64,000 nucleotides of DNA from positions 32,149 through 96,148 of the forward strand of contig JAYTVC010000014.1 in assembly GCA_043744215.1 (NCBI GenBank). The letters are read 5' to 3'. Position numbers and translations under genes: made by a program. The DNA comes from JBEEJL01 sp043744215. GTDB taxonomy: Bacteria > Pseudomonadota > Gammaproteobacteria > Burkholderiales > JBEEJL01. Shown piece by piece: positions 36,695-45,353 of this stretch. Every line of letters begins with the position of its first letter. Positions within the stretch are counted from its first letter, which is position 1. The notes below the pieces were generated by a model. The model was not told the DNA's origin and did no database searches. It saw nothing but the letters and a program-made list of their open reading frames with translations.

Positions 36695-37489
36695 ATGCTC
36701 ACCCACCCGCAATTTGATCCCGTCGCCGTACAACTCGGCCCCCTCGCCATCCGCTGGTACGGCTTGATGTATGTGCTGGCCTTCGCCATGTTTTGGTTTA
36801 TGGGGCGCTATCGCATTCGCAAAAACGCCAGCGGCGATTTTAACGAAACGCAATTAGAAGACATGCTGTTTTACGGCGTGCTCGGCGTGATTCTTGGCGG
36901 GCGATTGGGGTATGTTTTGTTTTACAAATTCTCGTACTACCTCGCGCACCCGCTGGAAATTTTTATGGTGTGGCAGGGCGGCATGTCGTTTCACGGTGGA
37001 TTCCTCGGCGTATTTTTTGCCATGTGGTGGTTTGCGCGCAAAAGTGGCAAGCACTGGATGCAAGTCACCGATTTTGTGACGCCGCTCGTGCCGCTCGGTT
37101 ATGCGGCCGGGCGGATGGGAAATTTTATCAACGGCGAATTGCCCGGACGCATCACCGATGTGCCATGGGGTATGTGGTTTCCGCAGGTGGATAAACTGCA
37201 AACCATTCGCCACCCGTCGCAGCTTTATCAATTCGCGTTGGACGGCGTGTGCCTGTTTATCATAATGTGGCTGTTCTCGCGCAAACCGCGACCGATGGGC
37301 GCGGTGTCGGGATTATTTTTGATCGGCTACGGCACATTTCGCATCATCACCGAATTCGCGCGCGAACCGGACGACTTTCTCGGCTTTCTCGCGCTCGGAT
37401 TATCGATGGGGCAATGGTTGAGCGTGCCGATGATGATTGCCGGCATCGCGATGATGGTGTGGGCGTATCGCGCGGGGCGTGAGGCGTGA
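36695..37489 (+). CDS. lgt: Prolipoprotein diacylglyceryl transferase
   Basis: A 264-residue inner-membrane enzyme that attaches diacylglycerol to lipobox cysteines of prolipoproteins, including BamE and other lipoproteins in this window. Signatures are IRWYGLMYVLAFAMF, GGRLGYVLFY, GGMSFHGGFLG with the essential His, and the Lgt motif GRMGNFINGELPGRIT. About seven helices. The last codons (GREA-stop) lie inside the 7-bp tandem array that follows, so copy-number change there could alter the C-terminus. Confidence 0.97.
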   Translation: MLTHPQFDPVAVQLGPLAIRWYGLMYVLAFAMFWFMGRYRIRKNASGDFNETQLEDMLFYGVLGVILGGRLGYVLFYKFSYYLAHPLEIFMVWQGGMSFHGGFLGVFFAMWWFARKSGKHWMQVTDFVTPLVPLGYAAGRMGNFINGELPGRITDVPWGMWFPQVDKLQTIRHPSQLYQFALDGVCLFIIMWLFSRKPRPMGAVSGLFLIGYGTFRIITEFAREPDDFLGFLALGLSMGQWLSVPMMIAGIAMMVWAYRAGREA

Positions 37490-37620
37490 GGCGTGAGGCG
37501 TGAGGCGTGAGGCGTGAGGCGTGAGGCGTTAGGCGTTAGGCGTTAGGCGTTAGGCGTTAGGCGCTAGGCGCTAGGCGCTAGGCGTTAGGCGTTAGGCGTT
37601 AGGCGTTAGGCGTTAGGCGT
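37476..37620 (+). repeat. 7-bp tandem repeat array (GGCGTGA/GGCGTTA/GGCGCTA)
   Basis: Twenty complete 7-base units plus a partial one. They come in homogeneous blocks: seven GGCGTGA, five GGCGTTA, three GGCGCTA, five GGCGTTA. The lgt stop TGA is in the second unit. An AT28 copy follows after two bases. The block pattern suggests expansion by slippage or unequal exchange. Confidence 0.97.
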
Positions 37621-37622
37621 TT

Positions 37623-37650
37623 GTAACTTATTGATTATAATGAATTTTTT
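37623..37650 (+). repeat. AT28 repeat copy between the tandem array and tRNA-Ala
   Basis: Reads GTAACTTATTGATTATAATG then AATTTTTT; two bases after the 7-bp array. Confidence 0.85.
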
Positions 37651-37707
37651 TATAAAAGCGCAACATTAAAACCTGCGCTGCAATTGTCTTTTCGCATCAC
37701 AAATTGT

Positions 37708-37783
<76 letters not shown>

Positions 37784-37813
37784 TGCTTAGGCGCCATTCA
37801 AAATCGTTCAGAT

Positions 37814-38950
37814 TCACAAAACGGCCAAGCGCCAAAGCGTCGTCACTTCCTGTGCCCGCGCTCGGTGCAGCGGGTCGGACGCATCGGTTACGCGGGGATG
37901 ATGGGGTTTGATATCCGTTCGTCCCGCCACTTTTAATCCTGCCGCTTCAAACATCGCCAACAATTCTTCGCGCGTGCGCAAACCCAGATGTTCGGCCAGA
38001 TCGGAGAGGATGAGCCAGGCTTCGCCGTTTGTTTCGAGGTGCGCCGCCACGCCGCTTAAAAATCCGCGCAGCATTTTACTGTCGGTGTCGTAGATGGCGT
38101 GTTCGATGGGCGAACTGGGGCGGGCGGGTAGCCAGGGCGGGTTGCAGACGATGAGCGGCGCGCGGCCTTCTGGAAATAGGTCGGCCTGAATGATTTCAAT
38201 CTGTTCATTTAAATGTAAGCGCGCGATATTTTCGCGTGCGCAATTGAGTGCGCGCGGGTCCTGGTCGGTGGCGATAATTTTTTTCACGCCGCGTTTCGCC
38301 AGCACAGCGGCGAGCACGCCGGTGCCGGTGCCAATGTCGAAGGCGAGTTCAGTTGAGGGCAATGTTGCGTCGGCAACTACACTCACATACTCGCTGCGAA
38401 TGGGCGCAAACACACCGTAGTGGGGATGAATTTTTTCGCCCAGCGCGGGGACTTCGACGCCTTTTTTGCGCCACTCATGGGCGCCTACCAAACCTTGCAA
38501 TTCGCGCAACGACACGACTGACGCAGTTTCAGCCGTGCCGTAAGCCTCATTGCACGCTTGCGCCACATCGGGCGCGCGGCGCAGCGGGACGATGTAATTC
38601 ACGTCAAGCGGCAGCAACAGCATATTCAAAATGCGCGCCCGTTGCGATTGCGCTTGCCGGTGCAAGTGAAACGCTTCGGCGGCTGATGGCTCAGATTTTT
38701 TTGCTGCTTTTTTTCGCGGCGGCCGATCAATCCGCCTCGCCAGCGCTTGCAACAATTGCCGCGCATTCTGAAAATCGCTTCGCCATAACATCGCGGTGCC
38801 TTCGCAGGCCAAATGGTAAGCGGCGGCGGCGGTGATCGTGTCATCGGCGATGACGACGCGCCTGGGTGGCGCTACGCCCGCTTCCGAACGCCAGCGGGCG
38901 GATTTCGCTTCGCCTGCTTCAGTCCAGTGAAGCCATGGAATAGCCGTCAT
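37814..38950 (-). CDS. Class I SAM-dependent methyltransferase
   Basis: A 378-residue methyltransferase. AFDIGTGTGVLAAVLAKRG (about 225-243) is the SAM-binding loop, ATDQDPRALNCARENI the acidic loop, and LIVCNPPWLPA holds an NPPW motif as in enzymes methylating N6-adenine or glutamine amide (PrmC, RlmG, TrmN6 types). The N-terminal 190 residues form a separate substrate-recognition part with a Lys-rich linker. The target cannot be named. Confidence 0.85.
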   Translation of the reverse strand: MTAIPWLHWTEAGEAKSARWRSEAGVAPPRRVVIADDTITAAAAYHLACEGTAMLWRSDFQNARQLLQALARRIDRPPRKKAAKKSEPSAAEAFHLHRQAQSQRARILNMLLLPLDVNYIVPLRRAPDVAQACNEAYGTAETASVVSLRELQGLVGAHEWRKKGVEVPALGEKIHPHYGVFAPIRSEYVSVVADATLPSTELAFDIGTGTGVLAAVLAKRGVKKIIATDQDPRALNCARENIARLHLNEQIEIIQADLFPEGRAPLIVCNPPWLPARPSSPIEHAIYDTDSKMLRGFLSGVAAHLETNGEAWLILSDLAEHLGLRTREELLAMFEAAGLKVAGRTDIKPHHPRVTDASDPLHRARAQEVTTLWRLAVL

Positions 38951-38985
38951 GATCGATATCGCCGTTTGGAAAATAAAAATGAAAA

Positions 38986-39004
38986 CGCCGCTTCGAGAGC
39001 GGCG
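38986..39004 (-). terminator. Probable terminator of the tRNA Pro-Arg-His operon
   Basis: Stem CGCCGC / GCGGCG with a 7-base loop, followed on the minus strand by TTTTC and a T-rich tail. It lies about 50 bases after tRNA-His. Confidence 0.65.
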
Positions 39005-39025
39005 CTTTTACATTATCATTATGCA

Positions 39026-39053
39026 AAATTATTGTTAATAATCAAATAGTTAT
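39026..39053 (-). repeat. AT28 repeat copy just downstream of tRNA-His
   Basis: Complement reads ATAACTATTTGATTATTAAC then AATAATTT, two bases beyond the encoded CCA end. Confidence 0.8.
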
Positions 39054-39055
39054 GA

Positions 39056-39131
39056 TGGGGTGGCTGATGGGGTTCGAACCCACGACAACTGGAATCACAA
39101 TCCAGGACTCTACCGCTGAGCTACAGCCACC
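39056..39131 (-). tRNA. tRNA-His (anticodon GTG)
   Basis: A 76-base gene with the histidine-specific extra G at -1 (GGTGGCTGTAGC), anticodon loop TTGTGAT, T arm GTGGG TTCGAAC CCCAT and encoded CCA. Last of a three-tRNA minus-strand cluster. Confidence 0.96.
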
Positions 39132-39179
39132 ACTGAAAGTTTTTCGAAGCAAAACTCGTCATCTTCGAGCGTCGGTCAC

Positions 39180-39256
39180 TGGCGTGCCCGACAGGAATCG
39201 AACCTGCAACCCCCAGCTTAGAAGGCTGGTGCTCTATCCGGTTGAGCTACGGGCAC
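39180..39256 (-). tRNA. tRNA-Arg (anticodon TCT)
   Basis: A 77-base gene: acceptor GTGCCCG/CGGGCAC, anticodon loop CTTCTAA giving TCT, T loop TTCGATT and encoded CCA. Middle of the Pro-Arg-His cluster. Confidence 0.95.
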
Positions 39257-39269
39257 AATTCATAATGAT

Positions 39270-39346
39270 TGGTCGGGGTGGAGAGATTTGAACTCCCGAC
39301 ATCCTGCTCCCAAAGCAGGCGCGCTACCAGGCTACGCTACACCCCG
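39270..39346 (-). tRNA. tRNA-Pro (anticodon TGG)
   Basis: A 77-base gene: acceptor CGGGGTG/CACCCCG, anticodon loop TTTGGGA giving TGG, T loop TTCAAAT and encoded CCA. First gene of the cluster. Confidence 0.95.
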
Positions 39347-39481
39347 AAGGATGGCAGTTTACAGGGCGGGGGCGAAGCGGTCAATTTATCGGGCGGAAAG
39401 TTATGTTCGGTCCATCGGCAATCCGCCAAAAAATCAGTCGATTGCAAACGTAACCGAAGCTGATTGATCGGCCATTTTCGC

Positions 39482-39498
39482 TGTAGCACAACGTGACA
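39482..39498. promoter_or_regulatory. Candidate activator site upstream of aorA
   Basis: TGTAGCACAACGTGACA. It shares TGT at the left and CGTGACA at the right with the site at 48272-48288, and lies about 120 bases before the aor -24 element, a normal distance for sigma-54 activators. Confidence 0.5.
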
Positions 39499-39615
39499 CT
39501 TGTCTGCTTTTGCCACATGGTTGCAACACCGAATACCGCGCCAGACGCGACGCCCACACTTGCGCCAACAGAAGAAATTGTTGCAATCAAGCCCTTATTC
39601 CCATTGATAATTTCG

Positions 39616-39631
39616 TGGCATGTAACTTGCT
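39616..39631 (+). promoter_or_regulatory. Sigma-54 (-24/-12) promoter of the aor operon
   Basis: TGGCATGTAACTTGCT matches the RpoN consensus TGGCACG-N4-TTGCW at all but one defined base, with exact GG to GC spacing. Expected transcription start is near 39642, 46 bases before the aorA ATG. Confidence 0.8.
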
Positions 39632-39687
39632 TTTTTGATTTATAGATTTATCCATAACAACACTTCAAATTTTTCCCAGGAGGAAAC

Positions 39688-40161
39688 ATGCAAAAGTCGC
39701 TACACATCGACGCAGCCAAATGCACCGGCTGCCTTCAGTGCGAGATGGCCTGTTCTTACGAAAACGAAAGCGTTTTCAACACGTCCAAATCACGCATCAA
39801 AGTATTCAACTTTCACCATGAAGGCCGCAATGTCCCGTACACCTGCACCCAGTGCGCGGAAGCCTGGTGCCTGCATGCGTGCCCGGTTGAGGCCATCAAA
39901 CTTGATGCCAATACCGGCGCGAAAATTATTCTCGATGACGTGTGCGTGGGCTGCAAAGTCTGCACCATCGCCTGCCCCTTTGGCACGGTGAACTACAACC
40001 ACGACACCGGCAAAGTAATGAAGTGCGACTTGTGCGGCGGCGACCCGGCCTGCGCCCAGGCTTGCCCCACCGGCGCGATTACCTACATCGATTCAGACTG
40101 GACCGGCCTCGACAAAATGCGTCAATGGGCGCAAAAGCTCGACACCGCAGCCCACGCTTAA
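39688..40161 (+). CDS. aorA: Aldehyde oxidoreductase iron-sulfur subunit
   Basis: A 157-residue ferredoxin-like subunit with four 4Fe-4S sites: CTGCLQCEMAC (11-22 region), CTQCAEAWCLHAC, CVGCKVCTIAC and CDLCGGDPACAQAC. It transfers electrons between the tungsten subunit AorB and the flavin subunit AorC, as in the Aromatoleum AorABC enzyme. An AGGAGG SD is present. First gene of the operon, directly behind the sigma-54 promoter. Confidence 0.9.
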   Translation: MQKSLHIDAAKCTGCLQCEMACSYENESVFNTSKSRIKVFNFHHEGRNVPYTCTQCAEAWCLHACPVEAIKLDANTGAKIILDDVCVGCKVCTIACPFGTVNYNHDTGKVMKCDLCGGDPACAQACPTGAITYIDSDWTGLDKMRQWAQKLDTAAHA

Positions 40162-40188
40162 TCGAATAACTCACTAGGAGAAAACATC

Positions 40189-42033
40189 ATGGGTTGGACT
40201 AAAAAAGTTCTGCGCGTAAACCTCACCAACGGCACCTGTAAAGTCGAGCCGCTCAATATGCAATGGGCCGACCAATATCTGGGCCAGCGTGGTTTGGCGA
40301 CCAAATATTTTGTCAGCGAAGTCAGCCCTAAGGTTGACCCGTTGTCACCCGACAACAAATTGATTTTCGCCACGGGCCCCCTCACGGGCACCATGGCTTC
40401 CACCGGCGGACGTTACTCCGTTATCACCAAAGGCCCGCTGACGGGCGCGATTGCCTGCTCCAATTCCGGCGGCTACTTCGGCGCGGAATTGAAAATGGCC
40501 GGCTGGGATATGGTGATCCTTGAAGGCAAATCGGCCAAGCCGGTTTACTTACACATCGAGAACGACAAGGCCGAATTGCTTGACGCCTCGTGGCTGTGGG
40601 GCAAAACCGTGTGGGACACGGAAGGCCTGTTGAAACAAAAGCATCAAAACCCGCAAATGCGCGTGTCATCCATCGGCCGCGCCGGTGAAAATGGCAACCT
40701 CTACGCGGCAGTGGTCAACGACTTGCATCGCGCCGCCGGCCGTTCAGGCGTGGGCACCGTGATGGGCTCAAAAAACCTGAAAGCCATTTGCGTGCGCGGC
40801 ACCAAAGGCGTGGCAGTGAAAGACGGCAAAGGCTTCATGGCTGCCGCTACTGCAGCCAAGAAAGTGCTGGCAGACAATGCCGTAACCGGCCAGGGTTTGC
40901 CCAAGTTCGGCACGCAAGTGCTGATGAACGTGATTAACGAAATGGGCGCATCGCCCACCCGCAATCACCGCGACAACCAGTTTGAAGGCGGCTCGAAAAT
41001 CTCTGCTGAAGCCATGGCAGAAAAGCGTCCCACCGACGGCAAATCCAATCTGGTCACCAACCAAGCTTGCTTCGGTTGCACCATTGCTTGCGGTCGCATT
41101 TCCAAAATCGACGAGACGCACTTCTCGGTGAAGAACAGCCCGAAATACTGGGGCGCGTCTGGCGGTCTGGAATACGAAGCGGCGTGGGCCCTGGGTTGCG
41201 CCAACGGTGTGGATGATCTCGAAGCCCTCACCTACGCCAACTTCATTTGCAACGAAGACGGATTCGACCCCATCTCCTTCGGCGCAACGGTCGGCGCGGT
41301 GATGGAGTTGTACGAAATGGGTGTGATCACGGAAAAAGAAATGGGCGTCAAAGCCCCCTTCGGTTCCGCTGAAGCGTTGGTGAAATTTGTCGAGATGACC
41401 GCCGCCGGCGAAGGCTTCGGCAAAATCATCGGCTTAGGCTCCAAACGTTTGTGCGAGAAGTACGGCCATCCGGAACTCTCCATGTCGGTTAAAGGCCAGG
41501 AATTCCCTGCTTACGACGGACGCGCCATTCAAGGTATCGGCTTAGCCTACGCCACTTCCAACCGTGGTGCCTGCCATTTACGCGGCTACACGATTGCATC
41601 TGAAGTGCTGGGCATTCCAGTGAAAACCGACCCTGTCGCCACCGAAGGCAAGGCCGAGTTAGTCAAAGCTTTTCAAGACGCTACCGCCGTGTTTGACTCA
41701 GCAGGTATCTGCGTATTCACCACCTTCGCTTGGACATTAGCCGACCTGCAGCCGCAACTGCAAGCCGGTGTTCTCGGTGACTGGTCAATGGATAAGCTCA
41801 ATGTTGTAGGCGAGCGCATCTGGAACATGGAGCGCGAATTCAACAACGCGGCTGGCTTTACTGCTAAAGACGACACATTGCCTAAGCGCCTGTTGACGGA
41901 AGCGTGCAAGACCGGCGGCTCCAAAGGCAAAGTGAATGAGCTGGGCAAAATGCTGCCGCAATACTACGCAGTGCGCGGCTGGACGCCAGAAGGCACGCTC
42001 ACCGCTGCGACCAAGCAGCGACTCGGCCTGTAA
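40189..42033 (+). CDS. aorB: Tungsten-dependent aldehyde:acceptor oxidoreductase, catalytic subunit
   Basis: A 614-residue AOR-family enzyme oxidising aldehydes to acids (and able to reduce acids) at a tungsten bis-pterin centre in the cytoplasm. Family marks: MGWTKKVLRVNLTNG, FATGPLTGTMASTGGRYSV, GRAGEN, AAGRSGVGTVMGSKNLKAI, and the cluster-binding CFGCTIAC, whose fourth Cys would be that in SAGICVF. It has the size of known AORs (about 605-615). It starts 27 bases after aorA with an AGGAG SD. W-pterin synthesis genes other than aorD are not in the window. Confidence 0.95.
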   Translation: MGWTKKVLRVNLTNGTCKVEPLNMQWADQYLGQRGLATKYFVSEVSPKVDPLSPDNKLIFATGPLTGTMASTGGRYSVITKGPLTGAIACSNSGGYFGAELKMAGWDMVILEGKSAKPVYLHIENDKAELLDASWLWGKTVWDTEGLLKQKHQNPQMRVSSIGRAGENGNLYAAVVNDLHRAAGRSGVGTVMGSKNLKAICVRGTKGVAVKDGKGFMAAATAAKKVLADNAVTGQGLPKFGTQVLMNVINEMGASPTRNHRDNQFEGGSKISAEAMAEKRPTDGKSNLVTNQACFGCTIACGRISKIDETHFSVKNSPKYWGASGGLEYEAAWALGCANGVDDLEALTYANFICNEDGFDPISFGATVGAVMELYEMGVITEKEMGVKAPFGSAEALVKFVEMTAAGEGFGKIIGLGSKRLCEKYGHPELSMSVKGQEFPAYDGRAIQGIGLAYATSNRGACHLRGYTIASEVLGIPVKTDPVATEGKAELVKAFQDATAVFDSAGICVFTTFAWTLADLQPQLQAGVLGDWSMDKLNVVGERIWNMEREFNNAAGFTAKDDTLPKRLLTEACKTGGSKGKVNELGKMLPQYYAVRGWTPEGTLTAATKQRLGL

Positions 42034-42071
42034 TCACGATGTAACCGCAAATTTTGCGGATGCTTCAATCG

Positions 42072-42098
42072 ACAGGGGCGGCTTATCACCGCCCCTGT
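42072..42098 (+). terminator. Strong hairpin between aorB and aorC
   Basis: A perfect 10-bp stem ACAGGGGCGG / CCGCCCCTGT followed by TGTTTTATAATG. It looks like a terminator or attenuator; the TATAAT directly after it could act as a -10 element for aorCD, so subunit amounts may be set separately. Confidence 0.7.
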
Positions 42099-42141
42099 TG
42101 TTTTATAATGCTGCCATAACAAATTCCTGAGGAGATAAAGC

Positions 42142-43410
42142 ATGAACTACGTCATTATCGGCAACGGCCCCACCGGCGTCATCGCCGCCGAAACTTTGCG
42201 CAAGACCGACCCAGCCGGCAACATCACCATGATCGGCAGCGAAGCCGAGCCGCCCTACTCGCGCATGGCGATTCCTTATTTGCTTATCGGCAACATTAAA
42301 GAAGAAGGCACGCATTTACGCAAAGGCGCGAATCATTTCGCGCAACTCAAAATCAACAACGTCGTCGGCAAAGTGAGCAAAGTCGATACCGCCGCGAAAA
42401 AAGTCACGCTCGAATCCGGCGCATCGCACAGCTATGACAAACTGCTTATCGCTTCCGGCTCGCATCCGGTTGCGCCGCCGATTCCCGGCATTGATTTACC
42501 TGGCATACATCCATGCTGGACGCTGGCTGACGCGCGCAAAATCATGGCCGAAGCCAAACCCGGCGCGCGCGTGTTGCAAATGGGCGCGGGCTTTATCGGC
42601 TGCATCATTATGGAATCACTCGCCGCGCGTGGCGTAAAACTCACCGTGGTAGAAATGGGCGACCGCATGGTGCCGCGCATGATGACCGAAGGCGCAGGCA
42701 CCATGATCAAGCAATGGTGCGAGAAAAAAGGCGTGGCCGTGCACACAGGCGCGAAAGTCAATTCGATTGAAAAATCCGCCGATGGCGCATTGCAGGCCAA
42801 CCTCAGCACTGGGCAAAAAATCGTCGCCGATGTCATCATCAGCGCCACTGGCGTAAAACCCAACACGGCGTTTCTGCAAGGCACCGACGTGAAAATGGCC
42901 GCTGGTGTATTGGTCAACGACAAAATGCAAACCAATGTCGCCGACGTTTACGCAGCGGGCGACGTGGCCGAAGCAAAAGATTTTTCTACCGACAAAACGC
43001 TGGTCAACGCCATTCAACCCAACGCCGCAGACCAGGCACGCATCGCCGCGCTCAACATGGCAGGCAAGCCGACCACATCACAAGGCAGTCTCGCTATCAA
43101 CGTGCTCGATACACTCGGCTTGATTTCATCCTCGTTCGGCAGATGGTGGGGCGCGGAAGGCGGACAGTCGGTGGAATTAAAAGATAACGCCAATTTCAAA
43201 TACATGCATCTTGAATTCAAAGACGACGTATTGGTCGGCGCGACCAGTGTCGGCCTCACGCAACATGTCGGCGTGTTGCGCGGCTTGATCCAAACACAAA
43301 CCAAACTCGGCCCGTGGAAAGACGCGCTGCTCAAAGACCCGACGCGTGTGATGGAAGCCTACCTCGCGCGCGCACAGTCAGCCACCAACATTAAAAAAAT
43401 CGGCGCATGA
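42142..43410 (+). CDS. aorC: FAD-dependent NAD(H)-linked oxidoreductase subunit of AOR
   Basis: A 422-residue flavoprotein with two Rossmann folds: MNYVIIGNGPTGVIAAETLR (FAD) and ARVLQMGAGFIGCIIMESLA (NADH), plus DVYAAGDVAEA, the C-terminal FAD motif, and PPYSRMAIPYLL near the substrate side. In the Aromatoleum enzyme AorC links aldehyde oxidation to NAD+ reduction. A GAGGAG SD precedes it. The stop overlaps the aorD start (ATGA). Confidence 0.9.
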   Translation: MNYVIIGNGPTGVIAAETLRKTDPAGNITMIGSEAEPPYSRMAIPYLLIGNIKEEGTHLRKGANHFAQLKINNVVGKVSKVDTAAKKVTLESGASHSYDKLLIASGSHPVAPPIPGIDLPGIHPCWTLADARKIMAEAKPGARVLQMGAGFIGCIIMESLAARGVKLTVVEMGDRMVPRMMTEGAGTMIKQWCEKKGVAVHTGAKVNSIEKSADGALQANLSTGQKIVADVIISATGVKPNTAFLQGTDVKMAAGVLVNDKMQTNVADVYAAGDVAEAKDFSTDKTLVNAIQPNAADQARIAALNMAGKPTTSQGSLAINVLDTLGLISSSFGRWWGAEGGQSVELKDNANFKYMHLEFKDDVLVGATSVGLTQHVGVLRGLIQTQTKLGPWKDALLKDPTRVMEAYLARAQSATNIKKIGA

Positions 43411-43658
43411 AAATCCGGCTGAAACTCTACGCCATGTTGACGGATTTTTTGCCGCAACCAGCAGTGCGCAATGAAGTCACCATCGACATCGACGAACGCA
43501 TGACGATCGATCAAGTGATCGATCGTCATAAGTTGCCGCCGGAATGGGTGCACCTGGTGCTGCTCAACGGCGTGTATGTCTATCCACTGGAACGGCACAC
43601 GACCGTACTCAAAGAAGGCGACGCACTGGCCATCTGGCCACCGATTGCGGGGGGGTGA
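43407..43658 (+). CDS. aorD: MoaD/ThiS-like sulfur carrier
   Basis: An 83-residue ubiquitin-fold protein ending in Gly-Gly (PPIAGG), the thiocarboxylate end of MoaD/ThiS proteins. VHLVLLNGVYVYPLERHTTVLKEGDALAIWPPI matches the family's central part. In aor clusters this protein likely supplies sulfur for the tungsten-pterin. The usual next gene, a MoeA-like aorE, is missing; instead the restriction-modification cassette follows. Confidence 0.88.
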   Translation: MKIRLKLYAMLTDFLPQPAVRNEVTIDIDERMTIDQVIDRHKLPPEWVHLVLLNGVYVYPLERHTTVLKEGDALAIWPPIAGG

Positions 43659-43762
43659 TAGGTGCGCGACAGATTACTGCGTGCTATTTTTATGCGGCAG
43701 TGAGTTATACTTTTGCAATAAATAGCATTGTATTTTCTTGGTTTTTAGGAATATTTCCAAAA

Positions 43763-43790
43763 AAAATATTTAATAAAATCAATATGTTAT
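43763..43790 (-). repeat. AT28 repeat copy after aorD
   Basis: Complement reads ATAACATATTGATTTTATTA then AATATTTT. It lies in the AT-rich spacer before the restriction-modification genes; a weak CACCCG/CGGGTG hairpin (43829-43848) follows. Confidence 0.75.
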
Positions 43791-43886
43791 TAAAATTATG
43801 ATAAAAATATGCATCTCAACAACCCAAACACCCGCTATTTTTCGGGTGCCTACTTTTAGCTAGAGAGCATATCAGGAGGCGCGACA

Positions 43887-45353
43887 TTGCTATCAGTTGT
43901 TGAACAAACCCGTTTGAAAGTGTCAGAACGAACCGACGCGAAGAAGAAATCGCTGCTCGGGCAATTTCTTACGCCTGCAAACACGGCCTCATTCATGGCA
44001 GGGCTTTTCCCCGCGTCAAGCGGTGAATGCAGTCTGCTGGATGCTGGGGCGGGGATTGGCTCTCTATCGAGCGCATTTCTTGAAACGTGCGTAACTGGAA
44101 AACTAAACTTCAAAAAAATACATCTAAAAGCATTTGAGCTTGATGATTCCATACATGGCGAACTTCAGCACTGTCTTTCTTCTTATCTTCAAAAATGCAA
44201 TTTCTCATTTGAAGTGATTGGAAATGATTTTATAGAGGAAGCAGTTAATACAATTCAATTTCAAAAATACAATTTCACCCACGCGATACTGAATCCGCCT
44301 TACAAAAAAATCGGAAGCAATTCAAGTTACCGCTTGCTTCTTCGTGAGGCCGGAATTGAAACCGTCAATCTTTATTCCGCCTTTGTGGCGCTGGCCGTGG
44401 CAATGGCAGCACCAGGCGGACAGGTCGTGGCGATCATTCCGCGGAGCTTCTGCAATGGGCCGTATTATCGCCCGTTCCGTGACTTCATCCTTGAGCGTGC
44501 AGCCATCCGGCACATGCACTTGTTCGGATCCCGTAGCAAGGCATTCAAAGATGATGAAGTTCTGCAAGAGAACATCATCATTCGGCTAGAGTGTGGCGGC
44601 CAGCAAGGACCGGTAACGGTTTCCACATCAACGGACGACAACTTTTTAGACCTTGAAACCTATGAACACCAGTTCGACCGAATAGTGTTCCCGGACGACT
44701 CCGAGCGGTTTATTCATGTGCCTATTTTGGCCGAAACATCCACCGCGTTATCCCCGATCATTCGTCATACGCTAACCGATCTTGGCATCAAGGTTTCGAC
44801 AGGGCCGGTAGTCGATTTTCGACTGAAAGAGCATCTACGCGACATGCCAGAACTCGGCACTGCTCCCTTGCTTTACCCCGGTCATTTCAGCAGCAACGCC
44901 ACAACCTGGCCGCAAGCTGGCATGAAGAAGCCGAACGCGATCCTGCGCAACAGTGATACCGAAAAATGGTTGTATCCAAACGGCTATTATTGCGTGGTAC
45001 GCCGCTTTTCATCGAAGGAAGAAAAGCGGCGGGTAGTGGCGGGCGTGGTTGCCCCTGATTCATTTGACGGTGCGACCATGTTGGGCTTCGAGAACCATCT
45101 AAATCTGTTCCATGAAAACAAACGTGGCTTGCCGCAAGCGTTGGCGCGTGGGCTTGCCGTATTCCTGAATTCGACCATCGTTGACGACAATTTCAGGCGG
45201 TTTAGCGGGCATACGCAGGTCAACGCAACCGACCTCAAACAGATAAAGTACCCAAGTCGCGCCGCCCTGATTGAGCTTGGAGAATGGGCGATGCAACAAG
45301 GCGAACTCACGCAAACACTGATTGATAGCAAGTTACGAACTCTCACCGCATGA
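43887..45353 (+). CDS. Type II DNA adenine methyltransferase (PstI/Eco57I-like)
   Basis: A 488-residue N6-adenine methyltransferase. LLDAGAGIGSLSSAFLE (about 51-67) is the SAM motif and THAILNPPYKKI holds the NPPY catalytic motif; VVAIIPRSFCNGPYYRPFRDFIL and LNSTIVDDNFRRFSGHTQVNATDL match M.PstI-type enzymes. The start is TTG at 43887 with AGGAGG 7 bases before it. It would protect host DNA from the endonuclease encoded next. The first third is AT-rich against the surrounding operon genes, consistent with transfer. Confidence 0.9.
   Translation: MLSVVEQTRLKVSERTDAKKKSLLGQFLTPANTASFMAGLFPASSGECSLLDAGAGIGSLSSAFLETCVTGKLNFKKIHLKAFELDDSIHGELQHCLSSYLQKCNFSFEVIGNDFIEEAVNTIQFQKYNFTHAILNPPYKKIGSNSSYRLLLREAGIETVNLYSAFVALAVAMAAPGGQVVAIIPRSFCNGPYYRPFRDFILERAAIRHMHLFGSRSKAFKDDEVLQENIIIRLECGGQQGPVTVSTSTDDNFLDLETYEHQFDRIVFPDDSERFIHVPILAETSTALSPIIRHTLTDLGIKVSTGPVVDFRLKEHLRDMPELGTAPLLYPGHFSSNATTWPQAGMKKPNAILRNSDTEKWLYPNGYYCVVRRFSSKEEKRRVVAGVVAPDSFDGATMLGFENHLNLFHENKRGLPQALARGLAVFLNSTIVDDNFRRFSGHTQVNATDLKQIKYPSRAALIELGEWAMQQGELTQTLIDSKLRTLTA

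Larger units (their letters stand above)
39347..39687. other. Control region between tRNA-Pro and aorA
   Basis: No gene is called in these 340 bases. They hold the upstream activator-like repeat (39482-39498), two TTGCAA words (about 39531 and 39577) and the sigma-54 promoter (39616-39631). A 69-codon minus-strand frame inside lacks family resemblance and a ribosome site. Confidence 0.7.

Noticed and set aside
37476..37620. CRISPR array
   Set aside because: Units are contiguous 7-mers with no spacers and no cas genes nearby.
39381..39590. A 69-codon minus-strand frame before aorA
   Set aside because: No ribosome site or family; the interval is better explained as the aor control region.
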